This document shows positions 1 to 5,624 of a stretch of DNA of 5,629 nt, piece by piece. Position 1 is the first letter of the stretch; each line of letters starts with the position of its first letter. The DNA is from an uncultured Eubacterium sp. (GTDB lineage: Bacteria; Bacillota; Clostridia; Oscillospirales; Acutalibacteraceae): contig CABQCC010000099.1 in NCBI GenBank assembly GCA_902462495.1, positions 1 through 5,629 of the forward strand, in the 5' to 3' direction. The notes under the pieces were generated by a model, which saw only the letters and a list, made by a program, of their open reading frames with translations, made no database searches and was not told where the DNA came from. The position numbers were made by a program, and so were the translations under genes.

Positions 1-24
1 TATAATTAATAAATAATATAACTA

Positions 25-53
25 TTGCAAATGTTTACGGTTTGGTGTATAAT
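25..53 (+). promoter_or_regulatory. SigA-type promoter of the first foldase gene
   Basis: A -35 hexamer TTGCAA (25-30) and a perfect -10 TATAAT (48-53) are separated by 17 nt. The bases before the -35 (1-24) are almost all A/T and could act as an UP element. A TG dinucleotide directly abuts the -10, but it is one base off the canonical extended -10 position. Transcription would start near 60, giving a leader of about 28 nt before the GTG start at 88. The TTG of the -35 box is in frame with the gene and should not be taken as a start codon. Confidence 0.75.
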
Positions 54-74
54 TTATGCGTATTTATTATTTAT

Positions 75-80
75 TAGGAG
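75..80 (+). promoter_or_regulatory. Ribosome binding site deciding the GTG start at 88
   Basis: TAGGAG lies 7 nt before the GTG at 88-90, which is near-ideal spacing. The longer in-frame reading from TTG at 25 has no Shine-Dalgarno sequence, and its start would be the promoter's own -35 box. It would also add a hydrophobic stretch encoded by the leader. The GTG at 88 is therefore the supported start. Confidence 0.8.
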
Positions 81-87
81 TGATTTT

Positions 88-1929
88 GTGGACGAAAAGG
101 ATTTTGACAAGCAAAATGAAAATCTCAATTCATCCGAGGAAAAGGATGAAAAGGTTGTAGCTCCTGCCGAAGAAATACAAGAGGCAGACAATGCCGAGGC
201 AGACGCTACAAACGAAGAAAACAGCAGTTGGAAGTTTGACGGTGAGGCTCAAACCCTCAATAGCAATGTGATTGAAAACGATGTGTTCGAAATTCACATT
301 CCCGAGTCGTCAAAGTACGAAACAGCAGAAAGACCAAAAAAGACAACCGAGCCTCAACCTCAGGATGCCCCTAAAAAATCAAACGGCATAAAGGGCGACA
401 AGGTTCATTTTGTTCTGATTTCTTTGATTTTGGCTGTCGTAATTGCAGTGCTTGCAACATTGGGCACAATGTATTACACAAAGCCGAATTCAGATGAAAA
501 AATGAATCCGGGCAATGTTGCGCTTAAGGTTAGTGATACTCCGGTTTCAATCGGTATGTATAACTATTATTACAGCTGTATTTATCAAAACTATATTTCA
601 TATGCAAATTACGGCTATTATAACCTTGACACGACCAAGTCTTTCGATGTTCAAAAAACAACAGACAGCGACGGCAACGAGGTTTCTTGGTCACAGCTTT
701 TCAAAAATGAAACTATCAAGCAGATTCAGTACATCACAACTTATTATGAAAAGGCTGTTGACGAGGGCATTACCCTCACAAAGGCTCAGGAAAAATCAAT
801 CAAGTCTACTCTTGAGTCAATCAAGGATGCCGCTACAAAAGACAGCGTTTCAGTAAACAAGTACATTTCTGCAACTTACGGTGATTATTGCGGATATGCA
901 ACTATCGAAAAAATGCTCACTCAATGTTATATTGCAGAGAATTATTATCAAAGACTTTCGGTCAGCCAAAAGTTTACCGACAAGGAAATCACCAAGTTCT
1001 TTAAGGAAAACAAGGACGAATACGAAAATGTAACTTTTGCATATCTTCAAGTTCCGTACGAAAACGATGATGCAACCGCAACCGTTGAAAAGTGCAAGAA
1101 GTATGCAAAGAACATCAAGTCTGTTGATGATATGAAAAAGCTTATTCCGACAGCGTGCAAGGATTTGATTGACCTCTATGTTTCTAAAGGATACGCACAG
1201 GATGCAGAGTCTTGCGCAGAACTTTTGAGCGCTAATATCGAAGTTTCAATCACGGCAAAAGAAACAGGACTTATTGATGAAGCCATCGATTGGCTTTTCA
1301 ACGACAGCACCAAAATCGGTGATGTAAATGTGTTTGACGATTCGGACAACAAGATTGTTTACATTTTCTACAAAGTCAGCGACCCACAGCCGGACAAGGA
1401 AGAAGTTTATTCCGTTCGTCACATCCTCATTATGCCTGACGGCGTTGACACTTCATCAGCAAATGTAAATCTTACGGACAAGCAGCTTGCACAGGCAAGA
1501 AAGAAAGCTCAAAAAATCCTTGACAAGTACAATAAGGGCGCTAAGACCGAACTCGAATTTGCAAAACTTGCCGAGAAATATTCAAAGGATACCCAGTCCA
1601 CATCAAGCGGCACATCGGGTATCTACGGCGGACTTTGCGGCGGTGTTCAGCAGGGAACAATGGTTCAAAGCTTCAACGATTGGGCTATGGATGATTCAAG
1701 AAAATACGGCGACACAGGTATAGTTGATTCAAGATACGGTTGTCACATTATGTTCTTCATCAGCAAGCAACCTAAATATCTCTACAATTGCGAATCCGAC
1801 CTCAAGGAGAAAACCGAAAAGGAATTCACCTACAATTCAGAGGTTAAGGAATATAAGGGCGCAATGGGCAAAACAAAGGTTGCAAAGCCTGATATTACAA
1901 GCGGTGGCAAAAGCTCATCGGCTGAATAA
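88..1929 (+). CDS. Membrane-anchored parvulin-type peptidyl-prolyl isomerase (PpiC/SurA/PrsA-like), acidic cytoplasmic tail
   Basis: Predicted foldase of 613 aa, catalysing cis-trans isomerisation of prolyl bonds in exported proteins outside the membrane. Residues 1-105 form a low-complexity tail with 15 acidic against 4 basic residues in the first 40. Residues 106-130 are a transmembrane helix with no lipobox Cys, so this is a signal anchor rather than a PrsA-type lipoprotein. A SurA-N-like helical region (about 149-310) opens with the Tyr-rich motif YNYYY (158-162). A degenerate parvulin-like module follows at about 315-431. The C-terminal parvulin domain (about 441-560) has RHILI (444-448), FAKLAEKYSKD ending at D501, a GG motif at 514-515, F529 and GCHIM with H553. 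The last 50 residues are a charged, Ser/Lys-rich tail. It has nine Cys after the membrane helix. The gene downstream is a paralogue. The fold assignment is firm. Catalytic activity and clients are inferred. Confidence 0.85.
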   Translation: MDEKDFDKQNENLNSSEEKDEKVVAPAEEIQEADNAEADATNEENSSWKFDGEAQTLNSNVIENDVFEIHIPESSKYETAERPKKTTEPQPQDAPKKSNGIKGDKVHFVLISLILAVVIAVLATLGTMYYTKPNSDEKMNPGNVALKVSDTPVSIGMYNYYYSCIYQNYISYANYGYYNLDTTKSFDVQKTTDSDGNEVSWSQLFKNETIKQIQYITTYYEKAVDEGITLTKAQEKSIKSTLESIKDAATKDSVSVNKYISATYGDYCGYATIEKMLTQCYIAENYYQRLSVSQKFTDKEITKFFKENKDEYENVTFAYLQVPYENDDATATVEKCKKYAKNIKSVDDMKKLIPTACKDLIDLYVSKGYAQDAESCAELLSANIEVSITAKETGLIDEAIDWLFNDSTKIGDVNVFDDSDNKIVYIFYKVSDPQPDKEEVYSVRHILIMPDGVDTSSANVNLTDKQLAQARKKAQKILDKYNKGAKTELEFAKLAEKYSKDTQSTSSGTSGIYGGLCGGVQQGTMVQSFNDWAMDDSRKYGDTGIVDSRYGCHIMFFISKQPKYLYNCESDLKEKTEKEFTYNSEVKEYKGAMGKTKVAKPDITSGGKSSSAE

Positions 1930-1939
1930 AAATTAACAC

Positions 1940-1968
1940 TTGTAAAATGTTCAACAATAGTGTAGAAT
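1940..1968 (+). promoter_or_regulatory. SigA-type promoter of the second foldase gene
   Basis: TTGTAA (1940-1945), a 17-nt spacer and TAGAAT (1963-1968) lie in the 73-nt gap between the two foldase genes. The distance from the -10 to the start codon is 34 nt, the same as for the upstream gene. No convincing terminator follows the first gene, so the second is probably served both by this promoter and by read-through. A perfect inverted repeat overlaps the -10. Confidence 0.6.
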
Positions 1969-1975
1969 ACTATTG
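1955..1975 (+). promoter_or_regulatory. Inverted repeat centred on the -10, candidate operator
   Basis: CAATAGT (1955-1961) and ACTATTG (1969-1975) are perfect inverted 7-mers separated by 7 nt, and the -10 hexamer lies in the spacer. A repressor bound here would block polymerase. As RNA it would be a weak AT-rich hairpin with no U-tract, so it is a poor terminator. Some such dyads arise by chance in AT-rich DNA, and the regulatory role is a guess. Confidence 0.3.
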
Positions 1976-2002
1976 ATAAAAAATCACAAAGGATGAAAAC
2001 AG

Positions 2003-3778
2003 ATGGCAGAAAATAAAGATAAGCTTGCTAAGCTTGAAGCAAAGTATGATAAGGCTTACGACAGAAAGGATGCACTTGCTGAGCAGATTGAAAATCTCAG
2101 AAAAGAAATCCTCAACGAGCCTGACCAAAAGAAGAAAAACAAATTGCGTTCAAAGAGGGATGAACTCATCAAGGAGCGTGACAGCATCATCATTACAGAA
2201 GATACTGTAAAGATTCCTATGCCTCCACAGACAAAGAAAATTGTATCGGCAGTTGTTGCAATTATCGTTGTTATCGCACTTCTCTTCACATATGTTGCAA
2301 CAGGCTTTGTTCGCAAGGGCGTTGCGGGAACTCTCGGTTGGCCGCAAAAGACTTTCACTGCATACACTCTCACCGATGCAGACGGCGAAAAGCACAGCAT
2401 TAAGGTAAATACATACAACTATTATTTTGCTATGTATTACAATAATCTTCAATCTACCGTTAGCTCATACAAGAAGTACGGTATCGACCTTGAAGAAGCA
2501 AACTTGAATGTAGACTTTGACAAGAAGCTCTCTGAACAAACAAGAACAGAGGACGGCAAAACTCAGACTTGGCTTGAGTATCTTCAAGAACAGGTTGAGG
2601 ACAAAATCAAAGACACATATATGAACTACTATAAGGCTGTAAAGGAAAACAAGGGCAAAGATCCTGAAATTACAGACGACCAAAAGAAAGAACTCAAGGA
2701 AGCTCTTAAAAACTATAAGACTTCTGCTCATAAGTACGGCTTCACCGTATCGGGCTATATTGAGGCTGCTATGGGTCACGGCGTAACAAAGGATGTATTC
2801 GTTCGTGAAGCAACTATTTCTTATATAGCAGAAAATTATGAATCGGACCATAAGGAAGATTCAACCACAAAGACATATACAGACAAGGAACTCAACGCTT
2901 ATAAGAAAAAGAACGAAGCAAAGCTTCAGTCTGTAGATATCAAGATGTTTGAGTGTGACAGCGAAGATGACGCAAAGGCATTCAAGAAGGCACTCAAGGC
3001 TGACGGTTCAAACTTTGCCGATCTTGCTTCAAAGTATTCATCAGATAAGTTTGACAAAAAGGCAAACAAAAACCCTGTTGAAACAACATACAAAGATATT
3101 AACCGTATGTCAATGGAGGCTCTTTCATTTGCTATCAGCACAGCTGATGACAAGGACAAGAAAAGCTATCCGGGTCTTGATTGGCTCTATTCGGCAGACC
3201 GTAAGGCAGGCGATGTAAGACAGGATTCAACTACTGTTGTATATGTTGTAAAGCCTGCTTATATGTCAAATACAAAGACAGTAAATGTTCGTCACATTCT
3301 CATTGCTCCTGAATCATCAAAGTCAAGCAATGACAGCTCATCTTCAAAATCTGCAAAAGAATGCACAGATAAGGAATGGGCAGCAGCAAAGAAAAAGGCT
3401 GAAAGCGTACTTGCACAGTATAACAAGGGCGACAAAACTTCAGAGTCATTCGCAGCTCTTGCAAAGTCTAATTCATCAGACGGCAATGCAAGCGAGGGCG
3501 GACTTTATGAAAATATTGTTCCAAACCAAATGGTCCCTACATTCAACGCTTGGTGCTTTGATTCATCACGCAAAGCAGGTGATGTAGCAATCGTTAAGAC
3601 AGAGTACGGCTATCATATTATGTACTTTGAGGGCAAGAATGACCAGGCTGTATGGCAGTATATCGCACAGCAGAAACTTGCCGCACAGGAAAGCGAAGAC
3701 GAAAAGGATTCAGTTACTCTTAAGAAAAACTGGTTCGGTTCACGCTACTGCGAAATTGATACAGATATTGATGCTTAA
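2003..3778 (+). CDS. Membrane-anchored parvulin-type peptidyl-prolyl isomerase (PpiC/SurA/PrsA-like), helical cytoplasmic tail
   Basis: Paralogue of the preceding gene, 591 aa, predicted to fold exported proteins at the outer face of the membrane. The ATG is preceded by AAAGGA at 1988-1993, 9 nt away. Residues 2-65 are highly charged and helical, two helices broken near an Asn-Glu-Pro turn, as in an antiparallel coiled coil. A transmembrane helix spans about 80-103 with no lipobox. The Tyr-rich YNYYF motif (138-142) opens a SurA-N-like region. A degenerate parvulin-like module covers about 311-420, including FADLASKYSSD and DWLYSADRKAGDV (393-405). The C-terminal parvulin domain (about 425-545) has RHILI (430-434), D493, a GG at 499-500, F514 and YGYHIM (535-540, H538). 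A Ser-rich loop follows RHILI. The family is secure. Isomerase activity and client range are inferred. A hairpin terminator follows. Confidence 0.87.
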   Translation: MAENKDKLAKLEAKYDKAYDRKDALAEQIENLRKEILNEPDQKKKNKLRSKRDELIKERDSIIITEDTVKIPMPPQTKKIVSAVVAIIVVIALLFTYVATGFVRKGVAGTLGWPQKTFTAYTLTDADGEKHSIKVNTYNYYFAMYYNNLQSTVSSYKKYGIDLEEANLNVDFDKKLSEQTRTEDGKTQTWLEYLQEQVEDKIKDTYMNYYKAVKENKGKDPEITDDQKKELKEALKNYKTSAHKYGFTVSGYIEAAMGHGVTKDVFVREATISYIAENYESDHKEDSTTKTYTDKELNAYKKKNEAKLQSVDIKMFECDSEDDAKAFKKALKADGSNFADLASKYSSDKFDKKANKNPVETTYKDINRMSMEALSFAISTADDKDKKSYPGLDWLYSADRKAGDVRQDSTTVVYVVKPAYMSNTKTVNVRHILIAPESSKSSNDSSSSKSAKECTDKEWAAAKKKAESVLAQYNKGDKTSESFAALAKSNSSDGNASEGGLYENIVPNQMVPTFNAWCFDSSRKAGDVAIVKTEYGYHIMYFEGKNDQAVWQYIAQQKLAAQESEDEKDSVTLKKNWFGSRYCEIDTDIDA

Positions 3779-3787
3779 TTGACAATG

Positions 3788-3823
3788 AATTAATGGCGGG
3801 AGTTATCTCGCCATTAGTTGTTT
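3788..3823 (+). terminator. Intrinsic terminator after the second foldase gene
   Basis: Bases 3791-3801 pair with 3806-3816 around the loop GTTA. The stem has 11 pairs including one G-U, with a GC-rich core, and can extend outward to 3788/3819. The tail GTTGTTT is only moderately U-rich, so termination may be partial and allow read-through into the small gene at 3840, which lacks a strong promoter of its own. Confidence 0.7.
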
Positions 3824-3839
3824 AGATAAGGAATTTATT

Positions 3840-4076
3840 ATGCCGTTAATTGTGAATAAAGAAGTTGAACAATTAAAAAAAGAAAACGCTCGATTAAAAG
3901 CGGCACTCGGCGAGGCTGAATATGAATGTCAGCGACTCACCATTATTAATTCTAATCTTGAGGCTCAACTCAAGGAGTCAAACAGAGAGCTTGAAAAGAA
4001 CATTGATGTTCTTCAGTCGCTAAAAGGTGAGATAGAAGCTCTTGTTGACAATTTAAAATCAAACGACAACAAATAA
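3840..4076 (+). CDS. Small coiled-coil protein, function unknown
   Basis: A 78-aa protein I do not recognise. It has a good ribosome binding site (AAGGA, 3828-3832, 7 nt before the ATG) and coding-like composition, so it is probably real. From V9 to L72 it keeps an unbroken heptad pattern. One core position holds V9, N16, L23, C30, N37, L44, L51, L58, I65, L72. The other holds L12, L19, A26, L33, L40, S47, N54, L61, L68. Asn in the first core position (N16, N37) is typical of parallel dimeric zippers. It has no signal peptide, membrane helix or DNA-binding basic region, so it should be a soluble cytoplasmic rod. It follows the foldase genes in the same direction, separated by a terminator, and may depend on read-through. 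A ZapB-like or other scaffolding role is possible on shape alone, but nothing in the sequence proves it. Confidence 0.7.
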   Translation: MPLIVNKEVEQLKKENARLKAALGEAEYECQRLTIINSNLEAQLKESNRELEKNIDVLQSLKGEIEALVDNLKSNDNK

Positions 4077-4079
4077 ACA

Positions 4080-4120
4080 AAGCCATTGCAGATTTGCTTT
4101 TCTGCAATGGCTTCTTTTAT
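4080..4120. terminator. Bidirectional terminator between convergent genes
   Basis: AGCCATTGCAGA (4081-4092) and TCTGCAATGGCT (4101-4112) form a perfect 12-bp stem, 13 bp counting 4080/4113, with an 8-nt loop. On the plus strand the tail is TCTTTTAT. On the minus strand it is TTGTTTATTT. It therefore serves both the coiled-coil gene and the phosphofructokinase gene. Each gene's stop codon (4074-4076 and 4117-4119) sits inside the U-tract used by the opposite direction. Confidence 0.9.
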
Positions 4121-5364
4121 TCTGTGTATCTTTGCTCTTTTGTGTTGAGGTGGCGAACATCAATGTAGTCAGGCAAGCCGTTTCTGTACGGAACTTGCGG
4201 AATACCGACAACAAGAGGTCTGACATAGTTCAAGAATTCTTCTGTAACATAGTTGCCCTCGGCGTTTATCCATTCTCTCGGAACGGTTTTAACTGCGTTT
4301 GCAACAACCTTCACATCTTCTGTGCCGTATTCAACACAGTATGGCGAATCCGCTGTTCTCTTGATGGTGGAGAACACTCCTGTTTGACCGTCAACAGCAG
4401 CTTTGACTGCAACCTCACCGAGGCTGAACGCTTCGTTCATATCGGTGTGTGACGCAATGTGAGCCGCACTTCTTTGCAAAACTCCCGGTTCAAGTGCTCT
4501 TACCTTACAGCCGATTTTGCTTTCGATAACACTCTTTAGGTATGCGCCGACACCGCTGAGCATAATGTGCCCGAACTTGTCTGTGTTTGAAGCTTCAGCA
4601 CTGATGTAGTTGCCGTCCTTGTCACGGATGCCTTCGCTTACAACGATGATGACGGAATTGTATTTTTCAAGCATTTTGTTTACATCTTTGAGGAATTGCT
4701 CGGTTGAAAATGCAACCTCAGGTAAATAAATAAGGTGCGGAGCAAGTGCCGTGCCCTCTTTTGCAAGAGCCGCAGAACCTGCAATCCAGCCTGCATCTCT
4801 GCCCATTGTTTCGATTATGTGAATACTTTTGATGTTGTAAATTGTTGTGTCGTATGCAACTTCTCTTACGCAAGACGCAATGTATTTTGCAGCACTGCCA
4901 AATCCCGGTGAATGGTCAATTCCGACAAGGTCGTTGTCAATTGTTTTTGGTATGCCGACAAATCTGACATCGCTGTTGATTTTCTTTGCGTATTCACTCA
5001 TCTGCTTAACGGTGTCCATAGAATCGTTGCCGCCGATGTAGAAAAAGTAGCCGATGTTGTACTTTTCAAGCAGTTCAAAAGCCTTTTCAAATTCTTCCTG
5101 CGAACCGCTTAGTTTGTATCTGCAAGAACCGAGATACATCGCAGGGGAGTGTTTGAGACTGTTCATCATATACGGCTTATTTTCAAATACGGAGTTGAGG
5201 TTGATGAGGTGCTCGTTGAAAAATCCCTCAATGCCGTTTATCATTCCGTACACCGTTCCGATTTTTTTCTGCTTAAAGGCACAGCTTATTGCACCTGCAA
5301 GCGAGGAATTTATTACAGCAGTCGGTCCGCCCGATTGCCCGATTATCATATTTTTTTTGTTCAT
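4117..5364 (-). CDS. pfp: Pyrophosphate-dependent 6-phosphofructokinase
   Basis: Cytosolic glycolytic enzyme of 415 aa that reversibly phosphorylates fructose 6-phosphate to fructose 1,6-bisphosphate, with PPi expected as donor. The N-terminal GQSGGPTAVIN (9-19) is the phosphate-donor loop. GGNDS (111-115) has D114 where ATP enzymes have Gly (E. coli Gly104), and PKTIDND (139-145) has K140 where ATP enzymes have Gly (E. coli Gly124). Both changes mark PPi use. D143 is the expected catalytic base (E. coli Asp127). MGRDAGW (187-193), SEG (243-245) and LQR (296-298) are the sugar-phosphate contacts. N113 replaces the usual Mg-binding Asp (E. coli Asp103). The length fits the ~400-aa PPi clade and no domain is missing. 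The start is supported by AGGAG at 5373-5377, 8 nt before the ATG. It appears monocistronic, with its own promoter and a shared terminator. Confidence 0.93.
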   Translation of the reverse strand: MNKKNMIIGQSGGPTAVINSSLAGAISCAFKQKKIGTVYGMINGIEGFFNEHLINLNSVFENKPYMMNSLKHSPAMYLGSCRYKLSGSQEEFEKAFELLEKYNIGYFFYIGGNDSMDTVKQMSEYAKKINSDVRFVGIPKTIDNDLVGIDHSPGFGSAAKYIASCVREVAYDTTIYNIKSIHIIETMGRDAGWIAGSAALAKEGTALAPHLIYLPEVAFSTEQFLKDVNKMLEKYNSVIIVVSEGIRDKDGNYISAEASNTDKFGHIMLSGVGAYLKSVIESKIGCKVRALEPGVLQRSAAHIASHTDMNEAFSLGEVAVKAAVDGQTGVFSTIKRTADSPYCVEYGTEDVKVVANAVKTVPREWINAEGNYVTEEFLNYVRPLVVGIPQVPYRNGLPDYIDVRHLNTKEQRYTE

Positions 5365-5397
5365 TTAGATTACTCCTGTCTTTTCAATCAACTACCT

Positions 5398-5426
5398 ATT
5401 ATATAGTTTTGCCTCCGCTTTTGCAA
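5398..5426 (-). promoter_or_regulatory. SigA-type promoter of the phosphofructokinase gene
   Basis: On the minus strand, a -35 TTGCAA (5426-5421), a 17-nt spacer and a perfect -10 TATAAT (5403-5398) lie 33 nt before the ATG. The bases upstream of the -35 (5427-5450) are very AT-rich, as in an UP element. Hexamers and spacing match the promoter at 25-53, and the strength should be high, as expected for a glycolytic gene. Confidence 0.8.
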
Positions 5427-5466
5427 TAATTATTTCATTAATATTGTATAATTATTTTCTGAATAG

Positions 5467-5502
5467 AAAAAGCACATTGCATATCATCCACAATGTGCCT
5501 TT
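5467..5502 (-). terminator. Hairpin with minus-strand U-tract, probable terminator of leftward transcription
   Basis: GCACATTG (5472-5479) and CAATGTGC (5491-5498) form a perfect 8-bp stem with an 11-nt loop. Flanking A and T runs can extend it past one mismatch. Read on the minus strand, it is followed by TTTTTCTATTC, a good U-tract. Read on the plus strand, the tail is the weaker CTTTGATTT. It would stop transcription arriving from the right before it reaches the phosphofructokinase promoter. No plus-strand gene precedes it here, so the gene it serves must lie beyond the right edge. Confidence 0.55.
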
Positions 5503-5549
5503 GATTTATAGAGCGTGTCGAAAAAGTGTTTTCAGTACAATAAAGGCAG

Positions 5550-5566
5550 TTGAGAAAGTTTCTGAA
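5550..5566. repeat. 17-bp near-palindrome
   Basis: TTGAGAAAGTTTCTGAA is symmetric except for G at three positions, one of them the centre. The inner AGAAA/TTTCT (5553-5563) is perfect around a single G. It directly abuts the long hairpin at 5567 and could be a protein-binding site or part of the same element. Confidence 0.45.
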
Positions 5567-5624
5567 TTTCGTTTTCTTGCGAACATTGCTGTACGATGGT
5601 ACCGCTTGTTCGCAAAAAACGAAA
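5567..5624. repeat. 58-nt imperfect hairpin
   Basis: The left arm 5567-5585 pairs with the right arm 5607-5624 over 18 bp, with a single bulged C at 5576. The arms carry TTGCGAACA and TGTTCGCAA. The 21-nt loop can fold further: G88-C89 of the loop (5588-5589) with 5604-5605, then GTAC (5591-5594) with GTAC (5599-5602) around GATG, leaving only small internal mismatches. Neither arm is followed by a clear U-run inside the window, so a terminator role is not shown. Confidence 0.75.

Noticed and set aside
2056..2851. Minus-strand ORFs of 100-128 aa inside the second foldase gene
   Set aside because: They are antisense shadows of a well-supported gene. They lack ribosome binding sites and give Ser/Phe/Cys-rich translations typical of reverse reading.
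88..3778. Lipoprotein (PrsA-type) assignment for the two foldases
   Set aside because: Neither membrane helix is followed by a lipobox Cys, and long cytoplasmic tails precede the helices, so a signal-anchor topology fits better.
4132..5406. Plus-strand ORFs opposite the phosphofructokinase gene
   Set aside because: They are antisense shadows. The minus-strand product matches a known enzyme over its whole length.
5421..5452. Plus-strand promoter from TTGCAA (5421) and TATAAT (5447)
   Set aside because: The 20-nt spacer is too long and no plus-strand gene follows. The palindromic TTGCAA is explained by the minus-strand promoter.
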